A stretch of DNA of 64,000 nucleotides from Nipponacmea schrenckii (lineage: Eukaryota; Mollusca; Gastropoda; Lottiidae): NCBI GenBank assembly GCA_030562195.1, contig JAUJPP010000005.1, forward strand, positions 1,550,001 to 1,614,000, read 5' to 3'. Made by a program: the position numbers and the translations under genes. The notes under the pieces are model-generated. The model was not told where the DNA came from. It ran no database searches and worked only from the letters and a program-made list of their open reading frames with translations. Positions 49,304 to 61,500 of the stretch are shown here, in pieces (position 1 is the first letter of the stretch; each line of letters begins with the position of its first letter).

Positions 49304-50935
49304 AGATACCAACACAACGACCGCTTTCAATTGAAGATAGATCTGTCCATTTGATGCACGTGTACTTGTGTATTTTCGGAAGAATTGTATATTGAAGGAT
49401 AGTGTATTTTCACTTTTTTTCCCAATGTATTGCCCCATGGGCTGAATGTTAGACAGGACCATGTCCTTGTGTATTGGACCTAAATCTGACCCATGTAAAA
49501 TATAGAGTCTATGTTTGTCTCTATGGGCTGAATGTTAGACAGGATCATGTCCTTGTGTATTGGGCCTAATTCTGACCCATGTAAAATATAGAGTCTATGT
49601 TTGTTCCCATGGGCTGAATATTAGACAGGACCATATCCTTGTGTATTGGACCTAATTCTGACCCATGTAAAATAAAGAGTCTATGTTTGTCACCATGGGC
49701 TGAATGTTAGACAGGATCATGTCCTTGTGTATTGGGCCTAATTCTGACCCATGTAAAATAAAAAGTATATGTTTGTCTCTATGGGCTGAATGTTAGACAT
49801 GTCCATGTCCTTGTGTATTGGACCTAATTCTGACCCATGTAAAATAAAAAGTCTATGTTTGTCTCTATGGACTGAATGTTAGACAGGACCATGTTCTTGT
49901 GTATTGGACCTAATTCTGACCCATGTAAAATAAAAAGTATATGTTTGTCTCTATGGGCTGAATGTTAGACAGGATCATGTCCTTGTGTATTGGACCTAAT
50001 TCTGACCCATGTAAAATATAGAGTCTATGTTTGTCTCTATGGGCTGAATGTTAGACAGGACCATGTCCTTGTGTATTGGACCTAATTCTGATCCATGTAA
50101 AATGAAGAGTCTATGTTTGTCTCTATGGGCTGAATGTTAGAGCCATGTTCTTGTGTATTGGACCTAAATCTGACCCATGTAAAATATAGAGTCTATGTTT
50201 GTCTCTATGGGCTGAATTTGAGACAGAAACATGTCCTTGTATATTGGACTAAAGAGTCTATGTTTGTTCCCATGGGCTGAATGTTAGACAGGGCCATGTC
50301 CTTGTGTAATGGACCTAATTCTGACCCATGTAAAATAAAGAGTCTATGTTTGTCTCTATGGGCTGAATGTTAGACAGGATCATGTCCTTGTGTATTGGGC
50401 CTAATTCTGACCCATGTAAAATAAAGAGTCTATGTTTGTTCCCATGGGCTGAATATTAGACAGGACCATGTCCTTGTGTATTGGACCTAATTCTGACCCA
50501 TGTAAAATAAAGAGTCTATGTTTGTCTCTATGGGCTGAATTTGAGACAGAAACATGTCCTTGTATATTGGACTAAAGAGTCTATGTTTGTTCCCATGGGC
50601 TGAATATTAGACAGGACCATGTCCTTGTGTATTGGACCTAATTCTGACCCATGTAAAATAAAGAGTCTATGTTTGTCACCATGGACTGAATGTTAGACAG
50701 GATCATGTCCTTGTGTATTGGGCCTAATTCTGACCCATGTAAAATAAAAAGTATATGTTTGTCTCTATGGGCTGAATGTTAGACATGTCCATGTCCTTGT
50801 GTATTGGACCTAATTCTGACCCATGTAAAATAAAGAGTCTTTTGTCTCTATTGCCTAAATGTTAGACAGGACCATGTCCTTGTGTATTGGACCTAATTCT
50901 GACCTATGTAAAATAAAGATACCAACACAACGACC
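49304..50935 (+). mobile_element. Complete R86 retroposon with 19-bp target-site duplication
   Basis: AGATACCAACACAACGACC occurs at 49304-49322 and, identically, at 50917-50935. Between them lie a leader of about 115 bases (ATTTGATGCACGTGTACTTG) and about 17 units of 86 bases. The element ends in TGTAAAATAA. Two copies carry the same deletion joining TATTGGACT to AAAGAGTCTATG. A duplication of this length and an A-rich end with AATAAA are signs of insertion by LINE-type target-primed reverse transcription. No protein is encoded. Confidence 0.9.
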
Positions 50936-51871
50936 ACCATCCATTCAACGACCATGACGTCATTAAACTTTAACGCCGAGCTACATCCCGCCAATTTTAA
51001 ACGACCTCGGGGAAATTATCTTTACATAATGATGTAAAATCAATTCTAATTTTTTTTACATAAGTCAACATTTGATAATCCGAAGAAATGTCTGTTAGAT
51101 CTGTCAACAAAAGATTTGAAAGGAGAATATAGTGTGCCCTCTAGGTTAAACACGGCGTCTATAATAAACTCATTTCCTTTCCATTGATTCGAGGCTTTAC
51201 AGTTGACAAGACTCAGTATGAAATTGTTATCCATATTCAACGTTTTCAAAAAGTTAAAAATACAAAACTCTTTTCTTTTTCAATTTTGTTAATTTTAAAT
51301 TAGCGTCACTAAAGGGATGCATTCGCGAAAAATTTTCAATTTATTTGTTACCATTTTGGAAGATCAAAAACTAAAGGGATACACTACTAGAAAATTTTCG
51401 GAGAAATAAAAAACAAACCGGAAGTAAATTGAGGCAAATTAACCAAATTTGATTGGATTAGATTAGTTCATGATTTGAAAAAATCAGATTGAATTACGTT
51501 TCAAAATTCTATACAACTGGGTGTCTGATTCGTCTATCAGCAAGTCAAGTGAAAATTAAACGCCAACATCCCTTATAAAGCGATCAATCTCATCAATAGG
51601 ACGGTCGGGATAATATTATGTAATCTATTTATACCTTTAATTTGAACATATAAAGACAGAAGACAATATCTCTAACCAAATTAACTACATTGCTAATAGT
51701 CTAGCGTTCATTGCCAATTTAACACAAAAACAACTCGCACCAGAAACATACGCGATAGAAGACGGTTTCTATCGATGATAATAAAATTGAACTACGCGAC
51801 ATGAACCTTCAACCATTTAAAACGCTGTGATGTCATAGTTGTTATAGTATACAATAATTGACTTAGATAAC
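50936..51871. other. AT-rich spacer
   Basis: Two phrases resembling an M1 MITE end (CTAAAGGGAT) lie near 51309 and 51373. No gene was recognised; the minus-strand frame 51249-51046 is unsupported. Confidence 0.45.
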
Positions 51872-53135
51872 GTATCTGACACGGAGATCAACACCTCTCC
51901 CCTCCCCCCGGGCCCTATTTCTTTATAGGGAGTAAAGATTCTGTGCATAGTTGTTATGGTATACAATAATGTATGTATTGCTTGAACAATTTAGCAGAAG
52001 AATAAGTAGTATCTGATACGGAGATCACCCCCCCCCCCCCCCGGGCCATATTTCTTTATAGGGAGTAAAGATTCTGTGCATAGTTGTTATGGTATACAAT
52101 AATGTATGTATTGCTTGAACAATTTAGCAGAAGAATTATGTAGTATCTGATACGGAGATCACCCCCCCCCCCCCCGGGCCATATTTCTTTATAGGGAGTA
52201 AAGATTCTGTGCATAGTTGTTATGGTATACAATAATGTATGTATTGCTTGAACAATTTAGCAGAAGAATTAGTAGTATCTGATACGGAGATCACCCCCCC
52301 CCCCCCCGGGCCCTATTTCATTATAGGGAGTAAAGATTCTGTGCATAGTTGTTATGGTATACAATAATGTATGTATTGCTTGAACAATTTAGCAGAAGAA
52401 AGTAGTATCTGATACGGAGATCAACCCCCCCCCCCCCCGGCCATATTTCATTATAGGGAGTAAAGATTCTGTCATAGTTGTTATGGTATACAATAATATT
52501 ATTGTTGACAATTACAAGAATAAGTAGTATCTGATACGGAGATAACACCCCCCCCCCCCCCCCCGGGCCATATTTCATTATAGGGAGTAAAGATTCTGTG
52601 CATAGTTGTTATGGTATACAATAATGTATGTATTGCTTGAACAATTTAGCAGAAGAATAAGTAGTATCTGATACGGAGATCACCCCCCCCCCCCCCCCAG
52701 GCCATATTTCTTTATAGGGAGTAAAGATTCTGTGCATAGTTGTTATGGTATACAATAAGTATGATTGCTTGAACAATTTAGCAGAAGAATTAAGTAGTAT
52801 CTCACACGGAGATCAACACCCCCCCCCCCCCCCCGGGCCTATTTTTTATAGGGAGTAAAGATTCTGTGTATAGTTGTTATGGTATTACAATAATTGACAT
52901 TAGAAAGATAAAGTATCTGAACGGAGATCAACACCCCCCCCCCCCGGGCCATATTTCTTTATAGGGAGTAAAGATTCTGTGCATAGTTGTTATGGTATAC
53001 AATAACGTATGAATTGCTTGAACAATTTAGCAGAAGAATTAAGTAGTATCTCACACGGAGATCACCCCCCCCCCCCCCGGGCCCTCTTGTATAATAGGGA
53101 GTAAAGATTCTGTGCATATACAACAGTTGTTATTG
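51872..53135. repeat. About 125-bp tandem array carrying regular poly-C tracts
   Basis: About ten units each contain GAGATCA, a C run of up to about 18 bases, GGGCC, TATAGGGAGTAAAGATTCTG and TTGTTATGGTATACAATAA. C runs lie near 51900, 52027, 52163, 52294, 52427, 52547, 52683, 52819, 52933 and 53064. The minus strand therefore has evenly spaced G runs. Confidence 0.92.
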
Positions 53136-53814
53136 AATTAATGCTCAACCATCAACAGAAAGATAACAGGGAAACGGAATTCAATATACATAAGCTGTCG
53201 TCCTCTTTTACAGTGTTTTACAGTGTCTTTAACACATTAGTGGGTTTGAATTACCCCCCTTTATATAGAAAGTGATAAATCTGTATATCGAAATATAAGC
53301 TGTTATCACGCTCTGTTATACATTGTATCCAAAAATATACGGATTGCTTGTTGAAAATATACATCCAATATCACAGACTAGAAGAAAAAGTCTAAAAAAT
53401 GAACATTTGATCTGGAAAATTCTCACGCGAATATTAAATACACCAATACTGTCATTATAAGTTATTTATTTATCATAATTTTCATATCTTTTTGTTTCGT
53501 TTTATATTTATTATTTATTGTACGGGACAACCCTGTGGCATGTCAGCTTCTCTTTAACGACTACTTCTTTCTAACTGTTCGGTAAAATGACATAAAATAA
53601 CAAAGAGAATGTGACCCTGGATCTTGTTATATAAGAAATAAAACTTATAACACCCGTCGTTATACATGTAGATAATTATGTTCTAATAAACAGACATTGA
53701 AACCATGACAATTACAAGTCAACAACAAGTTATTGGAGATGGCGGACTCTTAAAGTATACAGTTTTGCATTTCAGTTATATCATACCGTTTAATAATTTC
53801 ATTTATTCTACTAT
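53136..53814. other. AT-rich spacer
   Basis: No supported gene. The open frame starting at 53705 runs into the following microsatellite. Confidence 0.45.
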
Positions 53815-53816
53815 TT

Positions 53817-53847
<31 letters not shown>

Positions 53848-54182
53848 TTATTTTTTTATTATTTATTTATCTTTTTATTATTTACTATTTTTTTATTATT
53901 TATTTTTTCATTTATCTATTTATTTATTTATTTATTTATTATTTTTTTATTATTTATTTATTTATTTATCTATTTATTATTTGCTATTTTTTTATTATTT
54001 ATTTTTTCATTTATCTATTTATTTATTTATTTATTTATTTATCTATTTATCTATTTATTTATTTATTTATTTATTTATTATTTTTTTTATTATTATTTAT
54101 TTATTTATTTATCTAATTATTTATTTATTTATTTATATTTTCATTTAAGTATTTCATTTAGGTATTTATTTATTTATTTATA
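53815..54182. repeat. Second (TTTA)n microsatellite
   Basis: TTTA repeats with internal blocks of TATTTTTTTATTATT repeated about three times. Similar to the one at 403-612. Confidence 0.93.
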
Positions 54183-54399
54183 TCGTGTGGACAAGAATGT
54201 TCATCATGCACGTACAACAGTCAGTTTAAAATTTCTATATCGCATTATTCCATAGTTAATCAGAAATAAGCTTATATGACTAACGGGAGGAAAATCGTAT
54301 TAGATCTACTATCTCAAGTAATCATCAATCAAATAGGAAATCAGATCTAGAGGAAGGACGGTGGGTGGCATACCCCCGGGACAAAGCTTTCTAGTATCT

Positions 54400-54777
54400 A
54401 GGTCAGGAATAAATCACGTGGACAGTCTTTTAAGATTTGAGAAACACATGTTTAAAAGAACCTTCTTTAAAGACGAGATATAAAAATCGAACCAAACTCG
54501 AAAACACGTGCATCATTTGATTACTAGGTCAGATAATATATCTAAATGACATAGGGAATAATAATAATAACATTAATAAGAGCACAACATATGAATCCAA
54601 CAGGATTACACGTGCATAATGTGATAACTAGGTCACACATAAATTCAGTTAATAATAACTTACCCGTTATGTTGACTATGCTGTCAGAACTCTGTCACTC
54701 TCTTAATATGTAAATAAAGAACAGTGTAGCTGGCCAAAATACACGTGCATCATTCGTTAACTAGGTCAGTTAAAAAT
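54400..54777 (+). promoter_or_regulatory. Clustered CACGTG and AGGTCA sites upstream of the second ELH gene
   Basis: CACGTG occurs at 54415, 54505, 54609 and 54742. AGGTCA occurs at 54400, 54526, 54630, 54763 and 54872. In three modules the two motifs start exactly 21 bases apart, with the intervening bases partly conserved (CACGTGCAT...ACTAGGTCA). CACGTG is the bHLH E-box and AGGTCA the nuclear-receptor half-site. The modules lie 1.1-1.4 kb before the ELH coding exon. A decayed tandem repeat with no function is the alternative. Confidence 0.4.
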
Positions 54778-54879
54778 AACTTTACGATTTTGCTAGAATA
54801 ATGTTCACCATAACTACCATTGATACACTAACCGCTCACTTATTTAGGAAGTAAATATAGAACTGAACACCAGGTCAAA

Positions 54880-55507
54880 ATACACTTGCTTTTTTAAGCG
54901 AAGAAATTTTCATTCAACCATTTTTGTGGGGGCACTCGATTGGTATGGTATGCACGTTTGGGATTTAAGGATCAACAGGAAGTTCAGTTAAAACAAATTG
55001 GAACAGGTACCATAATGCATTCGACGTGTGCCGTAAATAAACGTAGATTTAAAAATAGCGGAAAAAGATGAGAAGGGAAACTTTGGAATATCATGTTCCC
55101 TTACCGTTATAATAAGGCCAGAATAAGAACAGACGAAACCTGTTCATAACTCACCAATCGAACGCAGCAAATGAAATTGCTTTCGATAACAACGATGGAT
55201 ATGTTCGTGCATGCATTTCGTATTTAAACTAGGAACCTTTCTTTTTTATTAATAAATAGCATGAAATGATGTTAGTCAATCAAAGTTGACGATGTGGAAG
55301 ATTATTTGTTACTTAACTCAATCGAAGATACCTTGTTTTCAATATTAGCTTGAGGATTTGTTCGATTTATCTATTTGCGCTCGCTATCCATTCATACTGG
55401 AAATGTACGTTATTTAATTAGAGAGAACTTGTCAATCAAATGATGGCTGCATTGTTTCAGATTGCTTTAACTTTCTATTTGTGAATACTTGCATTATCGG
55501 GCATTGA
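54880..55507. other. Upstream region of the second ELH gene
   Basis: No TATA box or first exon could be fixed. The coding exon begins at an acceptor, so at least one 5' exon should lie in this region or farther upstream. Confidence 0.4.
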
Positions 55508-55795
55508 GGGATCTATAGCACAGCGGTTAGAGCGTTGAAACTTTACGTCATGACATCATTTGCTTGGATATGTTGAAAGTTTCGGACGTGAGTTCTAATC
55601 TCGATTGGTGTGTGAAAGTTCGATGACCTTCAATAAGTCATCTTCACTCATAAATCCAGTCCACCCAGCTGTAAATGGGTACGGATAATCCGGGAAAGAT
55701 CAATGCCAAGAGGTTTGGCCAAGGACCTGCTGGTAGAAAGGATCCCTGTCACGGCGGACTTGTGAACCTAAGTTGTTATCCTTGTAAAATATAGA
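55508..55795 (+). mobile_element. Full-length SINE family S2 just upstream of ELH2
   Basis: The tRNA-like head has box A TAGCACAGCGGT (55516-55527) and box B GAGTTCTAATCTC (55590-55602). The body carries CCCAGCTGTAAATGGGTAC once, and the element ends in TTATCCTTGTAAAATATAG. It ends about 65 bases before the ELH2 splice acceptor. It brings a CRE-like TTACGTCA at 55543-55550. Confidence 0.87.
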
Positions 55796-55869
55796 TGTTC
55801 CATAGTAGGTTATAGGCTACATGTATTATATAGGTTAACATGTCTTAATTTATCGTTTCAGTTCTGAAG

Positions 55870-56487
55870 ATGGAATGGAACCATGTCAACAAAAGTTTGG
55901 CCGTCTTGGTGATCTGTTTATTTATTCTCGTGGTAGATGACGCTCATAGCTATTCTATAAATAGGCAAAGTGAAAGTAGTAGACATATTAGATCAGTCTC
56001 GGACATACCAGACGATAGAATCCAGGACTCGAAAGCGTCATTCAATGAAAACAATGAAAACTATTTCGGAACGGATCCAGACCATCAAAATCTCTTCCGC
56101 GACAGATTGGAAAGCATGTTCAATGACCAAAAGAAAAGAACGGACATTCATCAACAGCAAGCTTCTCTTAAAAACCTTATAAATCTTATCCACGAAACAT
56201 CAAATCGTATACGAAAATTATCGAAGACGGAACGACCGGATATGGATGACGATGAGAATGTACGGATAAAAACCGTCGTGAAAACCTGGTCTAAAAATGA
56301 TCCAGAAAACGGCAGAGACAATGTCATTTCCGGTTACAAAACGGAAGTGGGGAATCCTAAACGAGCTGGACGTCTGTCGATAAACGGCGCCTTGTCATCA
56401 TTAGCGGATCTTCTTGTGTCTGAAAATCAGCGACGGGATCGAATGGAAACCATGGAACTCCGTCAGAGGCTTCAATATTTAGGCTGA
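55870..56487 (+). CDS. ELH: Egg-laying hormone precursor (ELH paralogue 2)
   Basis: It encodes a secreted neuropeptide precursor of 205 residues in a single coding exon. An acceptor (ATCGTTTCAG) ends at 55861, eight bases before the ATG. Residues 9-22 (SLAVLVICLFILVV) are the signal-peptide core, with cleavage probably after DAHS or nearby. Most of the precursor (28-163) is a charged propeptide with a KKR site at 88-90. KR164-165 frees a 39-residue peptide (166-204) starting AGRLSINGALSSLADLL and ending ELRQRLQYL. Gly205, directly before the stop codon, provides the amide. The mature peptide has the same length as that of paralogue 1 and shares RLSIN, SLA.LL, EN.RR and LR.RL. Unlike paralogue 1 there is no C-terminal propeptide, so one cleavage plus amidation is enough. 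The family is that of molluscan ELH/CDCH and DH44/CRF-like peptides. The regulatory cluster at 54.4-54.8 kb may belong to it. Confidence 0.9.
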   Translation: MEWNHVNKSLAVLVICLFILVVDDAHSYSINRQSESSRHIRSVSDIPDDRIQDSKASFNENNENYFGTDPDHQNLFRDRLESMFNDQKKRTDIHQQQASLKNLINLIHETSNRIRKLSKTERPDMDDDENVRIKTVVKTWSKNDPENGRDNVISGYKTEVGNPKRAGRLSINGALSSLADLLVSENQRRDRMETMELRQRLQYLG

Positions 56488-56759
56488 TTTTTAAAAAATC
56501 CGGGAAGTCGACATTGCAATGAATATGTGTAACAACTTAACTTTTCGAAAATTTAAGTGCGCCCACAGGCATTCGTTTGCGAGCATTTCATCCATGTTAA
56601 CTTTACTTTACAGTCGGTGTGTTACTTGTACGTTAATGCGAATGGATATGAACTTAAGATATGGTAGGACCACCACAGCTTCGCGATTGACTTTCGTTTA
56701 GGATACAAGATGTATAGTATACCTTCGCCTTCAGGTGTAGATCCAGTTATCGAAATTCG

Positions 56760-56765
56760 AATAAA
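56760..56765 (+). terminator. Poly(A) signal of the second ELH gene
   Basis: AATAAA lies 273 bases after the stop. The short open frame 56519-56701 lies in the 3' UTR and is not supported. Confidence 0.65.
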
Positions 56766-57261
56766 CTCATAAAACAAAACGAACATTGCACCGAGACACA
56801 CTTCTTTTTTAAAATACGTTTATAAAAGTATGGTTTACGGATAAAGCTGACTTTATGACAACACCTCCAGCTGGATTAGCTAATATGATTGGACGAATAT
56901 TAACTATGTGATTACAATTTATCCAATCACATTACTCGAATTATAATCAACAAGATGATGATTGGATATCTTGAGCGTGCTTCTTTAAATCAAAGAATGG
57001 TTATTAATGACTGCTCGCGCACAAAATGATAACGGTTTGAACTTGGGTGTTCAAAATCCGGTTTAACTTTGGTTTTTAGCAATAAGAATTCCGCAAACCC
57101 CAGCTAAGAAAGAGGATTCGTTACAGGCCTTTAAAGACGTTGTTGTAAGTGAAATTGCTCACACGAAACTTGTGGACGTTCTTTATTGTTGTTGTTACGT
57201 TGAAGAAAACAATTTTTGCAAAATAATCGTCGTTTTATTTCATGCCATGACTGGCGAATTC
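56766..57261. other. Spacer
   Basis: Contains GATTGGATAAATTGTAATC-type complementary stretches near 56890-56935 that could form a hairpin; otherwise nothing recognised. Confidence 0.4.
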
Positions 57262-58195
57262 GACACGCCCTGGCCCATCAAAACATACGCCCTGGCCCAT
57301 CAAAACATACGCCCTGGCCCATCAAAATATACGCCTGGTCCATCAAAATATACTTACTGGCCAAAAAAAGCTGGCAATTATACACCCTGGCCAATCAAAA
57401 TATACGTTCTGACCATCAAAACATACGCCCTGGCCAATCAAAATATACCCCTGCCCAAATCAAAATATACGTCCTGGCAAATCAAAATATACACCCTGGC
57501 AATCAAAATATACGTCCTGGTCCATCAAAATATACGCCGGGCCAATCAAAATATGCCCTGGTCCATCAAAATAACGCTCTGGCCCATCAAAATATAACCC
57601 TGGTCCATCAAAACATACGTCTGGTCCATCAAAACATACGCCCTGGCATCAAAATATACGTTCTGAGCCAAATCAAAACATACGCCCTGGCCCATCAAAA
57701 TATACGTTCTGACCCATCAAAATACGTCCTGGTCCATCAAATATACGCCATGCCCAAATCAAAATATACGTTCTCCTTATTGGCCAATCAAAATATACGT
57801 TCTGACCCATCAAAACATACGTCCTGGCCAATCAAAATATACGTTCTGACCCATCAAAACATACGCCCTGGCCCATCAAAATATACGTTCTGACCCATCA
57901 AAACATACGCCCTGGCCCATCAAAATATACGCCCTGGCCAATCAAAATATACGCCCTGGCCCATCAAAATATACACCCTGGCCAATCAAAATATACGTTC
58001 TGACCCATCAAAACATACGCCCTGGCCATCAAAATATACGTTCTGCCCATCAAAACATACGCCCTGGCCAATCAAAATATACGTTCTGACCCATCAAAAC
58101 ATACGCCCTGGCCAATCAAAATATACATCCTGGCCCATCAAAACATACGCCCTGGCCCATCAAAATATACACCCTGGCCCATCAAAACATACGCC
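57262..58195. repeat. 22-bp tandem array
   Basis: About 42 units of 20-23 bases with the core CATCAAAATATACGCCCTGG and a GTTCTGAC variant. One-base length changes shift the frame often, so no long frame is open through it. Confidence 0.92.
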
Positions 58196-58541
58196 CCTGA
58201 TTTTGGAAGATCAAAACTGATATATACTGGGTTGTTTAAAATTTAATCAAGCCGACCCACACAGCAGTTTCAGGATTTTTTAAAAAGAGAACTCAAATAA
58301 TCGGTCGATTTAAAGTTTACATTTCAACGCCCATGATTCGTTAACAATATTAACATATATCGCGTTAACACGCAGTAGTAGGTCGTTGACTAGACGGAAA
58401 CGTAAGAGTTCGGAGTTTTTTTTTAAAGAAGGATTTGCATGCTATGAATGGTTTAATGCTATATAGAAAATAATAATATCACAGAAAAAAAATATCTCGA
58501 TTTCTAGTTCGGGAGTAGTGACGTAGTCCGACTTAAATCGT
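58196..58541. other. Spacer between array and cadherin gene
   Basis: No supported feature. It may hold the end of the minus-strand cadherin transcript. Confidence 0.4.
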
Positions 58542-58547
58542 TTTATT
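58542..58547 (-). terminator. Poly(A) signal of the cadherin-repeat gene
   Basis: AATAAA on the minus strand, 45 bases after the stop codon at 58592-58594. This gives a very short 3' UTR. A poly-G tract on the plus strand lies between them. Confidence 0.55.
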
Positions 58548-58591
58548 GGATAACACTTTGGGGGAGGGGGGGGGGGTGTTCGTTCATTAAA

Positions 58592-61500
58592 TTATACCAA
58601 CAGACTTGCTGATAACACAGTTACTAGAGACCAAAAATGAACAATAGTACATGCTCCGCCAGACCGCTGTTGTGGTGCATTGGCCGTAGTCGGTATTGTA
58701 GTCGTGGGCGGAGGAGTAGGTGGGGGAACGTAGGGAGGTGTGGTCGGCGGTGGTGGTAATGTGGTCGTTGTTGGACAGTTTATGCCGTAAAGAGTGACTG
58801 TCTTTTTGATACTGTAGAGAGCTGGTTCGCCTCGATCTACTGCTTGAACATTCAGTATATCCTGCTGACCTACAAACGACAGAATCTTTAAAACAGGGGT
58901 TTTAATTAATGGGAATAACTGATGATGTAACGATGTCAGTAGAGTATTATGTATGATGATGTAGCGATGTCAACATAGTATTATGTATGATGATGTAACG
59001 ATGTCAGTAGAGTATTATGTATGATGATGTAACGATGTCAACATAGTATTACGTATGATGATGTAACGATGTCAATAGAGTATTATGTATGATAATGTAA
59101 TGATGTCAATAGAGTATTATGTATGATAATGTAATGATGTCAATAGAGTATTATGTATGATAATGTAATGATGTCAATAGAGTATTATGTATGATAATGT
59201 AACGATGTCAGTAGAGTATTATGTCGGATAATGTAATGATGTCAATAGAGTATTATGTATGATGATGTAATGATGTCAGTAGAGTATTATGTATGATGAT
59301 GTAACGATGTCAGTAGAGTATTATGTATGATGATGTAACGATGTCAATAGAGTATTATGTATGATGATGTAACGATGTAAGTAGGGTATTATGTCGGATA
59401 ATGTATCGATGTCAATAGAGTATTATGTCGGATAATGTAACGATGTCAATAGAGTATTATGTCGGATAATGTAACGATGTCAATAGAGTATTATGACAGA
59501 TGATGTTATGATGGCAATAAATTATTCTGACTGATGATGTAACGATGTCAATAGAGTGTTATGACTGATTACGTAACGATGTCAACAGGCTATTATCTAT
59601 GATGATGGCACGATGTCAACAGAGTATTATGTCTGATGACGTAACGATGTCATAGACCAATGAGTTACTTCAGGAAGAGCAAAATCATTCCTCCAGTCGA
59701 AGTGCGAACAGGTAATCCATTATTTGATTATTTGCTACAACCTGAGCAGCGTTAAAACTCACCTGGAATCACAGGTTTAATCAAATACAGTTCACCAGCT
59801 TCGTTCAGGAACAGACTGCCAGATGTGGTCGATACAAATTTAAATTTCTTATTGGAACCATAGTCTTCGTCAGTAGCAGTTAAAACGAGGAACTTTTGTG
59901 GACCATCACATGCTGTAGCTTGGTACCTCACTGGAACTGCACCGAGCACTGGTGCATGGTCATTCACGTCTCTGTAAGAATGAAACAATACCTGCGGATT
60001 TTTCTTTTTAGCGATGTTATGTTATGACAATAGAAAATCACTATTTGGGCTGACAATCCTAGTTTCCATATTTCCATGGTCTTTTCTAAAAACTTACAAT
60101 TTTATTAGAGCCCTTGTCATTTAGATGGTTAGCCTACACCACAACCAAGATCAAGCCCATAGAGAAAATTTTTAACTTACGATACTCGGATGGTGATCGT
60201 TACAGCTTGCAAACATTCGAGTCCGTCTTTATCTTTGACCTTCACGCTAAACGTGTAGACATCAACTTCGGATGTAGCTGCCAGATACGTCTTCGTAAAG
60301 ATTTTACCAGTATTGGCATCTATGTCAAAGTTATTATTTACCGTTCCGGTAAAACGGAACGTATGTTTCTCGTTCAGGTCTTCGTCAATGATGACATACG
60401 AGGGCTTCACTTGTACCTACAGAAAACAACGAATACGTTAACGTTTACATAGCTGATTTGGCGAAGTTTTTCACTGGATCCAGTTTGTAAGGAGGTGGTC
60501 GGGATAGCTTGACTAACATGCTAATAACTAATCCTGTCTGTGAGGAATCCGCAGCAACACGGATCAGTTTGGAGCAAAACGCAAAAAAAGGAAAAAAAAT
60601 CCAAATAAGAACTCACAAATCCTTCATTGGCGTTGTATTCCGGTTTTGTGACCTCCAAGATTGGTCTCTCGGGTACATCCAACCAGTTGATGGATAACCA
60701 GCGAGTATTTGAAGGACAGTTGCCGTTGTCGTACTGCAGCGTCAGATTAATAGGCGGATCCGTCTCGTAGTTGTACTTAGTTGGATTTATTATTGTTACT
60801 CTTGATCCTGAAAAATGAAATGGAGTTTTACGTTTATGTGCCTTGATGCTTATGGAACGAAAAATTAGAGCCTGGATCCGTCTTGCAAGGTCCTTTTAGT
60901 TTGCTTTGATCACCGCTCATTGCCTTTCTCCCTTCCGAAGTACATAATTGTAATACAAAAGCCACAACTCACACTGGTATGAAACTTACTTGCGTTCAAG
61001 CCATTCGGACAATACCCCATGGATAAATCGCCAGATAGATCGGAAAGTCCGGGAGGATCCGATCTGACGATACACGACGCACCATTGCCAGATGCCAGTT
61101 TGTCATCGATGTACAGGACCACCATTTTGTTTTCTGGATAGTTGACAATTCTGTTCCAGTCATTGAGAACTGGTCGCACGTTATTCCCTGGAAAATAATA
61201 ACAACATCTGCATCCAACTCATCTTAAATCTACGGAACAGACAGTGCCTCTTTTAGTGTTTTGTTTTGCTGCATGGTATACGCATTTTCCGGTACAGTTT
61301 GCTCAGTGTTAGGTATATGATAGTCAAACCAGATATGTAATATATGCCATCTTTGATAATAATTTCCAGATTTTAAGTGATTCAGTTACTTTATGACACC
61401 GGGTTACGTTCACTGATGAATATATACTCATATTGACTATTCTTTACAACTAAAATGTCATGTCCATGCTAAGACAAAGTATCACTTTTAGATGTCGGTT

